DNA from: Leifsonia sp. ALI-44-B | GTDB taxonomy: Bacteria; Actinomycetota; Actinomycetes; Actinomycetales; Microbacteriaceae | DNA: 64,000 nt | NCBI RefSeq assembly: GCF_001984125.1 | Contig: NZ_MTQL01000007.1 | Span: 1,054,001-1,118,000 of the forward strand | Reading direction: 5' to 3' | Part shown: one piece after another, positions 35,387 to 43,688 of the stretch | How positions within the stretch are numbered: position 1 is the stretch's first letter | How the letters are laid out: every line of letters starts with the position of its first letter | Program-made: the position numbers and the translations under genes | Notes under the pieces: model-generated | Database searches by the model: none | The model's input: the letters and a program-made list of their open reading frames with translations, nothing else | Told to the model about the DNA's origin: nothing

Positions 35387-36352
35387 CTAGCCTTCGACCT
35401 CGACGAGGATGAGGGGCAGCTCGTCGAGCAGTTCGCGAGCGAGGAAGCCGAGTGGGCCGACGCGCACCGAGAGTCGATCACCTGCGGCCGCGTGCGCGTG
35501 GGACGCCCAGACGGCGGCCTGCGCCGGCTCGGCTCCGCGGGCGCACAGGCCCGTGATCGCGCCGGCCAGAACGTCTCCCGAGCCGGAGGTGCCGAGCCCG
35601 CTATGGCCCGTGCCCGACTGCCACACGCGGCCGTCCGGGTGGGCGATGACGTTGTGGCACGAGACGACTGCCTGGTAGCGGCGGGCGATGGCGAGGGTGT
35701 CGGCGACGAGGTCGGTGTCGCCATCCTCGTCGGAATCGCGCTCGAGCAGGCGGTCGGCCTCGCTCGTGTTGGGGGTCAGAACGAGTCGGTTCGAGAAGGT
35801 TTGCACGATCTCCTCGACCTTCGGCAGAACCCCGAGGGCGTAAGCATCCAGGGCCAGGATGGTGTCGTCCCCGAGCAGGTCGGGAAGCTCGCGCAGCAGC
35901 GCCTCGGCTTCGTCGGCATCGTCGAGCCCGGGGCCCACGAGCACGACATCGGCGGACGAGAGGTCGTCGGCGATGTCTCGCGCCGAGGCTCCGGCGACGT
36001 GGCCACGGTCGGTCTCGGCCAGTGGCGCGACGCCGGATTCGGGAACGGCCACGGCGACGTGCGGTGCGACCGATCGCGCCACGGCGAGCGTGAGCCGCCC
36101 GGCCCCGACGCGCAGGGCGGCAAGGCCCGCGAGTTGAGCGGCACCGGGGGAGCGGAGCGCGCCGCCCACGACGACGACCTGTCCGCGGCCGTACTTCGAG
36201 TCGCCGCCGCCCGGCAGGGTCCACTCGCGCAACAGGTTGGGCGTGATGACGGTCGGCGTGGGCGTCACGTCGGGTCGCCCTTCGGATGCCGGTTGAGACG
36301 CTGCGGGCGAGCCATCCGTGTGGTCTGCCGAGGTCGTGTCAGTGTCGCTCAT
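35387..36352 (-). CDS. nnrD: ADP-dependent NAD(P)H-hydrate dehydratase
   Basis: A 321-residue protein of the YjeF C-terminal (carbohydrate kinase-like) family. Marks are KYGRGQVVVVGGA, LVGPGLDD, TPNTSEADRLL and the nucleotide-site signature GTSGSGDVLAGAITGL. It repairs damaged NADHX/NADPHX using ADP. Only the dehydratase half is present; the epimerase (NnrE) must be encoded elsewhere. The first 40 residues are low-complexity. Its ATG overlaps the stop of the phosphatase gene, so the two are coupled. Confidence 0.9.
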   Translation of the reverse strand: MSDTDTTSADHTDGSPAASQPASEGRPDVTPTPTVITPNLLREWTLPGGGDSKYGRGQVVVVGGALRSPGAAQLAGLAALRVGAGRLTLAVARSVAPHVAVAVPESGVAPLAETDRGHVAGASARDIADDLSSADVVLVGPGLDDADEAEALLRELPDLLGDDTILALDAYALGVLPKVEEIVQTFSNRLVLTPNTSEADRLLERDSDEDGDTDLVADTLAIARRYQAVVSCHNVIAHPDGRVWQSGTGHSGLGTSGSGDVLAGAITGLCARGAEPAQAAVWASHAHAAAGDRLSVRVGPLGFLARELLDELPLILVEVEG

Positions 36353-37146
36353 GCTGTTCCTCCGATGACGGCCGCCTCGGGCGACCCTTCGCTGCGGGTG
36401 TCGTCGCGCTCGCCCGAGTGATGGGTGACGGGAGCGCCGGCGCGTTCGAGGTGGGTGGTGTCCGAGAAGGCGTCGAGCTGCCAGGGCTCGCCGGGGGCAC
36501 CGCGGCTGATGCGGGTCAGCGACGCATTCTTGACCGAGTGCGACGACGCGAATTCGAGCAGCTCGGCTTCGTCCCAGCCGAGGCACACGTAGAGCAGCAG
36601 CATGACGATCGAGTCGTGCGCGACGATCACGCCGAGGCTATTCGACCCGGTGTCGTGCGCATCGTCCTCGATGTCGCGCAGCACGCTGCGCAGGCGAAGG
36701 GCCAGGTCGGCCCAGGATTCGCCGCCGGGCGGTCGGTAGGAGAACTTGCCGAGCCAGTCGCGCCGCTCCTCTTCTTCGGGATGCCGTGTCTGCACCCCGT
36801 GGCGCGTGAGCAGATCGAGGATGCCGAGCTCGCGGTCGCGCAGACGCTCATCCCGTCGCGGCGACAGCGGCAGCTGCGCAGCATCGAGCGCCAGCTCGAG
36901 TGTCTGGCGGGCGCGCAGGTAGTTCGACACCCAGAGCCGGGTGCTGTCGAGGCGCAGTCGCTCGTCGTTGTCGGCGAAGACCGAGCCGAGCGCGGCCGCC
37001 TGCCGTTCGCCATCCTCTGAGAGGGGAACATCGGCGTCGCGCATCTCGATGTGGATGACTTCGGCGCCCTCCGCTTCGGCAGCGCTCGCGGCCCGGTTGG
37101 CGATGCTCTCGCCGTGGCGGATGAGCCAGAGTTCTGTGACAGCCAT
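36349..37146 (-). CDS. Histidine phosphatase family protein
   Basis: A 265-residue phosphatase of the phosphoglycerate mutase-like superfamily. The catalytic motif is LIRHGES near the N-terminus, the second histidine is in VIVAHDSIVM, and ERLRDRELG carries the usual acidic region. Substrate unknown; such proteins act on sugar phosphates, nucleotides or phosphoproteins. The ATG at 37146 begins right before the motif. It is upstream of, and coupled to, nnrD. Confidence 0.85.
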   Translation of the reverse strand: MAVTELWLIRHGESIANRAASAAEAEGAEVIHIEMRDADVPLSEDGERQAAALGSVFADNDERLRLDSTRLWVSNYLRARQTLELALDAAQLPLSPRRDERLRDRELGILDLLTRHGVQTRHPEEEERRDWLGKFSYRPPGGESWADLALRLRSVLRDIEDDAHDTGSNSLGVIVAHDSIVMLLLYVCLGWDEAELLEFASSHSVKNASLTRISRGAPGEPWQLDAFSDTTHLERAGAPVTHHSGERDDTRSEGSPEAAVIGGTA

Positions 37147-37206
37147 GTTTTCAGGCTATCCAGCCCCTGCCGCCAGACAAGTGGTTGACGTGTTGTGCGC
37201 CGACCC

Positions 37207-38154
37207 CTATCGGGAGGCGCTCGCGGCACCCGTCAGAAGCGTGAGGATGTCTTGATAACGCTCGGTCGTGCGCGCGACGATATCGGCGGGCAGCTCGGGT
37301 GGGGTGCCCGTCTGGTCCCAGTTCGCGGCCAGCCAGTCGCGCACGATCTGCTTGTCGAACGAGGCCATGCGCTCGGCCGGTGTTCCGCCGGATGCCCACG
37401 CCTCGGCATCCCAATAGCGGGACGAGTCGGAGGTGAGCACCTCGTCGGCCAGGACGATTTCGCCCGTGTGCGGGTCGCGCCCGAACTCGAACTTGGTGTC
37501 GGCGAGGATGACGCCCGCGGGTTCGGCGAGGGCCGAGGCGCGGCGGTAGATCGACAGGGAGAGGTCGCTCAGGGCTGCGGCGTCGTCGGCGCCGATGAGT
37601 TCAACGACGCGCTCGAAGCTGATGTTCTCGTCGTGTTCGCCGAGCGGCGCCTTGTAGGCGGGGGTGAAGAGCGGCTCGGGCAGCCGGTCGCCGTTCTGCA
37701 GGCCGGCGGGCAGCGGGATGCCGCACACGCTCTGCTGGGCCTCGTACTCTTTCCAGCCCGACCCGGTCAGGTAGCCGCGCACGACGCATTCGACGGGGAA
37801 CATGTCGAGCTTTTTGACGAGCATGCTGCGGCCGACGACCTCGGTGGGGATGATCTCGCGCACGGTGGCCGGATCGGTGGCCGCGTCATCCGAGCTCAGT
37901 TCGTGATCGGCCACGAGATGGTTGGGCACATCGGACAGCTGGTCGAACCACCACAGGCTCAAGGTCGTGAGCAGCTCGCCTTTGCCCGGGATGGCGGGCG
38001 ACAGAACGTGGTCGAAGGCGCTGACCCGGTCGCTGGCGACGACGAGCATGCGCCCCGCGGCCCCGTCGGTGCGCCCGGCGGCGGGCTCGTACAGGTCACG
38101 CACCTTGCCGGAGTAGACGTGGGTGAAGCCGGGCAGTTCGAGGTAATCGCTCAC
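37207..38154 (-). CDS. purC: Phosphoribosylaminoimidazole-succinocarboxamide synthase
   Basis: A 315-residue SAICAR synthetase. It has the family blocks YSGKVRDLYE, VASDRVSAFDHVL, VECVVRGYLTGSGWKEY, ILADTKFEFGRD and LADEVLTSDSSRYW. It joins CAIR and aspartate with ATP in purine synthesis. It is about 295-315 residues in actinobacteria, longer than the E. coli form. GTG start. No other pur genes are adjacent. Confidence 0.96.
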   Translation of the reverse strand: MSDYLELPGFTHVYSGKVRDLYEPAAGRTDGAAGRMLVVASDRVSAFDHVLSPAIPGKGELLTTLSLWWFDQLSDVPNHLVADHELSSDDAATDPATVREIIPTEVVGRSMLVKKLDMFPVECVVRGYLTGSGWKEYEAQQSVCGIPLPAGLQNGDRLPEPLFTPAYKAPLGEHDENISFERVVELIGADDAAALSDLSLSIYRRASALAEPAGVILADTKFEFGRDPHTGEIVLADEVLTSDSSRYWDAEAWASGGTPAERMASFDKQIVRDWLAANWDQTGTPPELPADIVARTTERYQDILTLLTGAASASR

Positions 38155-38269
38155 ACGCCCATTATCGCGGAGTCTCCGTGCTCATCGATGCGTGCTGCTG
38201 CTCGGTAGATTGGCTCGCAACGAGGTTTTCGGGGGAGGGTGCATCCGCGCACTCAAGATGGGGGTTCAC

Positions 38270-39022
38270 ATGTCGATGGGTTCGCGCGATGGTCTGCGGT
38301 CGGAGAATTCCGGAGCGCCCGACGTCGGAGTGAGCGTCAGCACGGACGCGCCTTCGTCGAGGCGTCGGGTGTGGTTGCTCGTCGGTGGGATCGTGGCGGC
38401 GGTCGTGATCATCTCGCTCGTCGTCGTGTTTTTCCTCACCCGCTCGGGCGGCGATCCCGTCTCCGCTCCGACATCCTCGGCCTCGGCCTCCGCATCGTCG
38501 ACCACGGTTCCGACCGCGTCGCCCGCCGCCGCGCCCTCGGCTACGTCCAGCGCTGCCCCCGTCGAACCGGCCGAGCCCGTCGCCCTGCCGACCGATTGCT
38601 ACAAGATCTTCGACCAGGACTACCTCGACACGTATGGTTCGGCCGAACTGAACAGCCCCCTTCTCGACCCGATCATCTCGCGCATCCCCGATATCGAGGC
38701 GCTCCGCGCGAGCTTGCCCGGTATCGACTGCCGCTGGGGCGGCCCCACCGAGGGTGGCACGGCGAGTTCCGTCAACGCGGTCACGCCCGCGCAGCAGGAT
38801 GATGCGATCGCGCTCGCCGTCGCGAACGGGGCCTCGTGCGAGGATTGGGAGCAGGGCACCAAATGCCGCATCTTCCAGCGCTTGGACGAGTGGTACACCG
38901 CCGAAGAGTATTTCTTCCGCGACGGCCTGTGGGTGTCCTCCTGGGTTGCCGGCACGATCGGCGACGAGAACACGATCACCCAGGAGATGACGTCGTCCAT
39001 CGAGTCGACGCTCTGGCCCTGA
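38270..39022 (+). CDS. Membrane-anchored secreted protein of unknown function
   Basis: A 250-residue protein. It has a cytoplasmic start, RRR before one helix (about residues 40-60), then a Ser/Ala/Pro-rich linker and an extracytoplasmic domain from about residue 105. Four cysteines in that domain (DCYKIF, IDCRWGG, SCEDWEQG, KCRIFQ) could form two disulfides. Start ATG 38270 is favoured by GGGGG 5 bases upstream; an in-frame ATG lies at 38258. It is divergent from purC. No known family is recognised, though similar anchored domains are frequent in actinobacteria. Confidence 0.7.
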   Translation: MSMGSRDGLRSENSGAPDVGVSVSTDAPSSRRRVWLLVGGIVAAVVIISLVVVFFLTRSGGDPVSAPTSSASASASSTTVPTASPAAAPSATSSAAPVEPAEPVALPTDCYKIFDQDYLDTYGSAELNSPLLDPIISRIPDIEALRASLPGIDCRWGGPTEGGTASSVNAVTPAQQDDAIALAVANGASCEDWEQGTKCRIFQRLDEWYTAEEYFFRDGLWVSSWVAGTIGDENTITQEMTSSIESTLWP

Positions 39023-39045
39023 CCCCGGCTTCGGCGGCGGTTGCG

Positions 39046-39570
39046 CTACCGAGGCGCGGAGGGCGCTGCCGGCTCGGTGGGCGCCGCGGCGGCGATGAGC
39101 TTGTGCAGCGTGGAGCGCAGGCCGTCGAGTTCGTCTAGCGTCATGCCCAGTTCGCCGACGATGGTGGCCGGGATGCTCTCGGCCCTCGACCGCAGCGCCC
39201 GCCCCGCGTCGCTCAGCGTGATGTCGAGAACGCGTTCGTCTCGCTGCGAACGCTCGCGTTGAACGAGGCCGGCGCTCTCGAGGCGCTTGAGCAAGGGGGA
39301 CAACGTGGCCGGCTCGAGCTGCAGCACCTGCCCGAGTTCTTTCACCGAGCGCGGCTCGTTCTCCCACAGCGCGAGCATCACCAGATATTGAGGATGCGTC
39401 AGCCCCAGCGGTTCGAGCACGGGCCGGTACAGCGCCAACACGCCGCGCGACGCCACGGCCAGCGCGAAGCACACCTGGTTCTCGAGCGCGAGCACATCGG
39501 CGTCGGCGGGTAGCTTCTCGGTGCCTGCCGCGGTCTGCGCCGTTGCGCGAGTTCGTTCAGCTGTCGACAT
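39046..39570 (-). CDS. MarR-family regulator, OhrR-like
   Basis: A 174-residue winged-helix regulator. ENQVCFALAVASRGVLALYRPVLEPLGLT, given here as overlapping parts, resembles OhrR, including the N-terminal cysteine that senses organic peroxides. The wing helix reads LEPATLSPLLKRLE and RDERVLDITLSDAG. The start is ATG 39570. A near-perfect palindrome at 39587-39604 lies directly upstream and would give autoregulation. No ohr peroxidase gene is adjacent; the divergent neighbour is a small zinc-ribbon gene. Confidence 0.8.
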   Translation of the reverse strand: MSTAERTRATAQTAAGTEKLPADADVLALENQVCFALAVASRGVLALYRPVLEPLGLTHPQYLVMLALWENEPRSVKELGQVLQLEPATLSPLLKRLESAGLVQRERSQRDERVLDITLSDAGRALRSRAESIPATIVGELGMTLDELDGLRSTLHKLIAAAAPTEPAAPSAPR

Positions 39571-39586
39571 CCGAGCATCCTCCGCA

Positions 39587-39604
39587 ATTAGTATGTACAC
39601 TAAT
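39587..39604. promoter_or_regulatory. MarR/OhrR operator
   Basis: ATTAGTATGTACACTAAT is palindromic at 14 of 18 positions, with perfect ATTAGT/ACTAAT arms. It lies 17 bases from the regulator ATG and 5 bases from the ATG of the divergent small gene, so binding would block both. Confidence 0.7.
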
Positions 39605-39608
39605 CATT

Positions 39609-39848
39609 ATGGCACGAAGCAAAAAGAAGCGTCTGACGGTGAAAGAGGCCGGTGGCATCACCGGCTGGCTCACCGCTACGCTGCTGCCCTATCTGGGCCC
39701 GCCACCCCTCGGTGACCGCAACGAGCCGCAAGCGCCCTCTTCGGTCGACAACCCGTGCCCGCTCTGCGGAGCGCCCATGTCCGAGCACCGTGTCGACCGT
39801 TCGGGCGAACGCACGCAGCTCTACTGCCCGACCGCGCCCACCCCTTAG
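39609..39848 (+). CDS. Small zinc-ribbon protein (79 aa)
   Basis: A 79-residue basic protein beginning ARSKKKRLTVKEAGGITGW. It has a CPLCGAPMSEH ... YC motif near the C-terminus that could bind one zinc. The ATG is only 5 bases after the MarR operator, so the message may be leaderless or have a very short leader. Small proteins of this kind are common in Microbacteriaceae; their function is unknown. Confidence 0.65.
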   Translation: MARSKKKRLTVKEAGGITGWLTATLLPYLGPPPLGDRNEPQAPSSVDNPCPLCGAPMSEHRVDRSGERTQLYCPTAPTP

Positions 39849-40081
39849 CGCTCTAGCGGGTCTCGAAAGGCTCGCTCCGCCCCACCGTCTGGCGGTCCCG
39901 CCGCCTCGCGCCTGCCGCCTGCCATATTCCGGTCGGCGAGGCATCCCTTCTACGCGGCGCCTCCTAACGCCGCCACCCCTCGTGCCGTTGGCGTCTCCGG
40001 GCCACGTCCAGCCGTTGGTCGCGTCTGCGCGCTACGTCGAGCCCGGTTGCCTCGCCTGGCACCACGTCTCCTCGCGGCGTT

Positions 40082-40246
40082 CCACGTGTCTTCGCGGCGT
40101 GCCGCTTCGCCGTGCCACGTGTCTTCGCGGCCTGCCGCTTCGCCGTGCCACGTGTCTTCGCGGCCTGCCGCTTCGCCGTGCCACGTGTCTTCGCGGCCTG
40201 CCGCTTCGCCGTGCCACGTGTCTTCGCGGCCTGCCGCTTCGCCGAG
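40082..40246. repeat. 33-bp tandem repeat, five copies
   Basis: Five head-to-tail copies start at 40082, 40115, 40148, 40181 and 40214. Each begins CCACGTGTCTTCGCGGC and ends TGCCGCTTCGCCGTG (GAG in the last). The first copy has G where the others have C at one site. A partial degenerate copy precedes at about 40062. There are no spacers. The length is a multiple of three, so it is open in several frames. Confidence 0.92.
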
Positions 40247-40378
40247 CTTTGCTCCTGTTGCTGAGACCGCGGCAGCGTTCGAGCGCCGCATCTTGTCGTT
40301 CGGATGTTGTCGTAGGTGGCGACAGCACCCGGACAACCCCCGTGCGGCCTGGGCCAGCACTTTTTTCTTGGGTTGAGC

Positions 40379-40436
40379 TATTCCAGGCGGTATATTCCAG
40401 GTGGACTATTCCAGATGGAATAGTCCACCTGGAATA
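40379..40436. promoter_or_regulatory. PadR-type operator: 44-bp inverted repeat plus extra half-site
   Basis: Arms TATTCCAGGTGGACTATTCC (40393-40412) and its exact complement (40417-40436) flank AGAT. A further direct half-site TATTCCAGGCGG lies at 40379-40390. It sits 58 bases upstream of the PadR gene and suits dimer binding at two adjacent sites. A hairpin in RNA is also possible. Confidence 0.75.
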
Positions 40437-40493
40437 ACCAAAACGCGGAAAGAAAGTGCCTGTCGCCGACAGGACGATGAGGGCGGTGACGAT

Positions 40494-41432
40494 ATGAATC
40501 GACGGAAACAGGGCGAAGGCCTCGGGATGCCAATGATCCGCGTCGCGGCTCTCGGGTTTCTCGCGGAACGACCGATGCACGCCTACGAGATGTATCAGCT
40601 GGCCCTGAAGCGCGGCGAGGATCGCGTCGTCAACGTCAGCCCGGGATCTCTGTACCGAGCGGTGTACGCGCTGGAGGATCGCGGGTACGCGGCCGAATTC
40701 GAAACATTCCGTGAGGGTCCGAGGCCGGAGCGGACCACGTTCGAAATCACTCAGGCCGGGCGCGAAGCCTACGAGCGCGAACTGCAGCACATGGTAGAAG
40801 TGCCTGCCGAGGAGTATCCCGAATACATCCTCGCCATATCCGGGATGCATGCGCTCGCGGCCGATGTCGTTCACGAAGCCGTCACCCGACGCAATCGTCA
40901 CCTGGCCGCCGAGATCGAGGCCATCGACGAAGCCACCGGGGAGGCCGACGAGCGAGGCGTGCCCGAGATGTACGTCCTTCACCGTCAATTCCGTCGGCAC
41001 ATGATCTGCGCCGAGATCGACTGGAACGAGCAGCTCCTGGCCAGGCTCGGCGCCCGAGACATCCCCTGGCACGACGACCGCAGTCCCGAAGAGCGCGCTC
41101 GCAACGGACCCGCCTCGCCGCACGTGGGCACGAGAAGCGGTCGGCGTCGAGAGGCGGCGGGGGATGCATCCGGGCGGCGTTTTCGTTCAGACAACGTTCC
41201 CGTACCGCCCGACGAAACAGCGGTAGCTCGCGGAACGCTCGATAGGGCCTCGCACGAGCGCCGGGTAAGCGGCGTCGCCATCGGAGAAGACAAGCGAGAA
41301 CCTGAAACGAACTCGGCCGACGCAACCCGGGACTGGACTGCCGAACTCGAGGAACGCGCGCAGCGTGAAAAAGCGGCGCGAGCATGGCTCCGCTCAATGG
41401 CCCGAACGCCTGACGCCGAACCTACGAACTAA
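40494..41432 (+). CDS. PadR-family transcriptional regulator with long C-terminal extension
   Basis: A 312-residue protein. Residues 13-90 are the PadR winged helix: MIRVAALGFLAERPMHAYEMYQ, SPGSLYRAVYALEDRGY. An effector/dimer region follows to about residue 185 (HRQFRRHMICAEIDWNEQLL). The remaining 120 residues are charged, low-complexity sequence not found in ordinary PadRs (about 110-190 residues), ending with an ELEERAQREKAARAWLRSM helix. PadRs usually repress a drug pump. A DHA2 pump gene follows 110 bases downstream, and a strong inverted repeat lies upstream. Confidence 0.85.
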   Translation: MNRRKQGEGLGMPMIRVAALGFLAERPMHAYEMYQLALKRGEDRVVNVSPGSLYRAVYALEDRGYAAEFETFREGPRPERTTFEITQAGREAYERELQHMVEVPAEEYPEYILAISGMHALAADVVHEAVTRRNRHLAAEIEAIDEATGEADERGVPEMYVLHRQFRRHMICAEIDWNEQLLARLGARDIPWHDDRSPEERARNGPASPHVGTRSGRRREAAGDASGRRFRSDNVPVPPDETAVARGTLDRASHERRVSGVAIGEDKREPETNSADATRDWTAELEERAQREKAARAWLRSMARTPDAEPTN

Positions 41433-41542
41433 TGCGGCACGGGACGGCGGCACCGAGAACGTCCCACCAAACTCTCCCTAGAAGCATCCCCACACCCCAC
41501 CCGGCCCAGCCTGACGCTGAGCCTTTGCATCCTTAGGACACC

Positions 41543-43093
41543 GTGGAAACCATCGCAAAACCGTGGCCGGCACTCTGGTCACTCGTCATCGGATTCTTCA
41601 TGATCCTGATCGACACCACCATCGTCTCGGTCGCCAACCCCGCCATCATGCGCGGGCTCGGCGCAGACCTGAACGCCGTGCTCTGGGTGACCAGCGCCTA
41701 CCTGCTCGCCTACGCCGTGCCGCTGCTCATCACGGGGCGACTCGGGGACCGCTTCGGGCCGAAGAACCTCTACCTCGGCGGGCTCGTCATCTTCACGCTC
41801 GCCTCGGCCTGGTGCGGATTCGCCGGCAGCATCGAGATGCTTATCGTGGCCCGCGTGTTCCAGGGACTCGGCGCATCGCTCATGACGCCGCAGACTATGG
41901 CCGTCATCACGCGCATCTTCCCGCCCGACCGTCGCGGCGCCGCCATGGGACTCTGGGGAGCCACCGCCGGTGTCGCCACGCTCGTCGGCCCCATCCTCGG
42001 CGGCGTGCTCGTCGACGGGTTCGGTTGGGAATGGATCTTCTTCGTCAACGTGCCCATCGGCATCGTCGCATTCGTGCTCGCCGCGCGCCTCGTGCCGTCC
42101 CTCGAAAAGCACCCACACAAATTCGACATCCTGGGCGTCGTGCTCTCGGCCGTCGGCCTGTTCCTGCTCGTGTTCGGCATTCAGGAAGGTGAGGCCTACG
42201 ACTGGGGAACCATCGCGGGGCCCATCACCGTCTGGGGCCTCATCGTCGCAGGCATCGTCGTTCTGATCGGCTTCGTCGTCTGGCAGCGCTACAACCGCGG
42301 CGAACCGCTCCTGCCGCTGAAGCTGTTCCGCGACCGCAACTTCTCGCTCGCCAACGGCGCCATCACGACCGTCGGATTCACCATCACGAGCATGAGCCTG
42401 CCGCTCATCTTCTTCTACCAAACCGTGCTCGGCCTGACGCCCACCCAATCGGCCCTCATGATGGTGCCCATGGCCGTCATCTCGGGCGTGCTCGCACCCG
42501 TCGCCGGCAAACTCATCGACCGCTACAACCCGCGCTACATCGCCGTCACCGGCATGCTGCTGCTGGCCGTCGCGCTCGTCTGGTACTCGCTTCTGCTCAC
42601 ACCCGACCGCCCCATCTGGATGTTCCTGCTGCCGAGTGCCGTCCTCGGCCTCGCCAACGCCGGCATCTGGGGTCCGCTGTCGACGACCGCCACGCGCAAC
42701 CTGCCGCCGCAACTCGCGGGAGCCGGCTCGGGCGTCTACAACACCACGCGCCAGATCGGTGCGGTGCTCGGAAGTGCGTCGATCGCCGCGCTCATGCAGG
42801 CCCGCATCAGCGCCGAACTCGGTGGCGGGGCATCCGGTGCAGCACCCGGCGGCGAAATGCCCACGACCGGCGGCGAACTGCCCGAGGCGCTGCACGCCGG
42901 GTTCACCGCGGCGATGGCTCAGGCCCTGCTGCTGCCCGCCGCCGTCGCGCTCGTCGGGGCCGTCATCGTCGTGTTCTTCGCCAAGCCGAAACCGCCGCAG
43001 TGGGGTCCCCGGGCCCAGGCTGCGCCGGATGACGCCGCCGCGACCGCAGAGGCCGCAGAGGCCGGAGAGGAAACGCAGACGACGCGGCCGTAG
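41543..43093 (+). CDS. DHA2-family (14-TM) major facilitator drug/H+ antiporter
   Basis: A 516-residue transporter. Helix 1 reads MILIDTTIVSVANPAI (motif D1 type), motif A is GRLGDRFGPKNLYLGG, and motif C-like sequence lies in helix 5 (GATAGVATLVGPILGG). The length and about 14 helices fit the EmrB/QacA group. GTG start after AGGAC. The tail is Ala-rich. It lies just downstream of the PadR gene, so it is probably the pump that PadR controls. The drug range is unknown. Confidence 0.9.
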   Translation: METIAKPWPALWSLVIGFFMILIDTTIVSVANPAIMRGLGADLNAVLWVTSAYLLAYAVPLLITGRLGDRFGPKNLYLGGLVIFTLASAWCGFAGSIEMLIVARVFQGLGASLMTPQTMAVITRIFPPDRRGAAMGLWGATAGVATLVGPILGGVLVDGFGWEWIFFVNVPIGIVAFVLAARLVPSLEKHPHKFDILGVVLSAVGLFLLVFGIQEGEAYDWGTIAGPITVWGLIVAGIVVLIGFVVWQRYNRGEPLLPLKLFRDRNFSLANGAITTVGFTITSMSLPLIFFYQTVLGLTPTQSALMMVPMAVISGVLAPVAGKLIDRYNPRYIAVTGMLLLAVALVWYSLLLTPDRPIWMFLLPSAVLGLANAGIWGPLSTTATRNLPPQLAGAGSGVYNTTRQIGAVLGSASIAALMQARISAELGGGASGAAPGGEMPTTGGELPEALHAGFTAAMAQALLLPAAVALVGAVIVVFFAKPKPPQWGPRAQAAPDDAAATAEAAEAGEETQTTRP

Positions 43094-43132
43094 CGGGAAA
43101 CCGGGGCTGAGGCATCCGGTTAGGGTGTGACG

Positions 43133-43651
43133 ATGGCGAAGAAACGTATCGAGGTGCGCGCAACCACGGCCGACGACTGGCAGCAGGTGCGCGCACTGCG
43201 ACTGGAGATGCTCGCCGACACCCCCATCGCATTTGGCGAGACTCTCGAGGCCGCGCAGCGCGTCACCGAGGCCGGATGGCGTGAGCGCGGCCGCCGCGGA
43301 ACCAACCCGCACAGCACAGCCCTCGTCGCCATCGACCTCGACACCGGAGCCTGGGCCGGCATCATGGGCGGCTACGTGGACGACGCCGTCGGGTCGAAAC
43401 CGCTGCTCGTCGGCGTGTACGTGTCACCCGCCTACCGCGGCAAGAACTCGCACGTCACCGATCTGCTGCTCGCCGGCGTCGAGGAGTGGGCCCGCGGCGA
43501 GGGCGACGAGCTGCTGCTGCACGTGCACGAGGGCAACCCGCGCGCCATCGCCGCCTACGAGCGACGAGGTTTTCACGCGACGGGCGTCACCGTGCCCTAC
43601 GTGCTCGACCCCACTACGCGCGAACTCGAGATGCGCAAACGCCTGCGCTGA
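43133..43651 (+). CDS. GNAT-family N-acetyltransferase
   Basis: A 172-residue GNAT enzyme with an N-terminal strand RIEVRATTADDWQQVRALRLEML, the acetyl-CoA strand VGVYVSPAYRGKNSHVTDLL and the C-terminal block EGNPRAIAAYERRGFHATG. The usual acetyl-CoA motif RGxGxG is degenerate (RGKNSH). It may still work or use a modified pocket. Substrate unknown. It lies 40 bases after the DHA2 pump on the same strand. Confidence 0.85.
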   Translation: MAKKRIEVRATTADDWQQVRALRLEMLADTPIAFGETLEAAQRVTEAGWRERGRRGTNPHSTALVAIDLDTGAWAGIMGGYVDDAVGSKPLLVGVYVSPAYRGKNSHVTDLLLAGVEEWARGEGDELLLHVHEGNPRAIAAYERRGFHATGVTVPYVLDPTTRELEMRKRLR

Positions 43652-43688
43652 CCACACCCGCGCGCCGGCCGAGGCCCGAGCACGCGAC

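Larger units (their letters stand above)
39849..40493. other. Gene-poor 645-bp stretch holding a minisatellite and the PadR operator
   Basis: No convincing gene is seen on either strand. The middle (40082-40246) is a 33-bp tandem repeat and the right end (40379-40436) is the PadR-type inverted repeat. Open frames across the repeat on both strands show no RBS or conserved features. Confidence 0.6.

Noticed and set aside
40062-40246. CRISPR array
   Set aside because: The repeats are directly adjacent with no unique spacers, and no cas genes are near.
39950-40360. Protein with 11-residue repeats read across the minisatellite
   Set aside because: Open frames exist on both strands only because the repeat is a multiple of three; no RBS, conserved start or flanking domain.
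40393-40436. Rho-independent terminator
   Set aside because: The stem is long but no gene ends just before it and no T-run follows. Its position before a PadR gene favours an operator.
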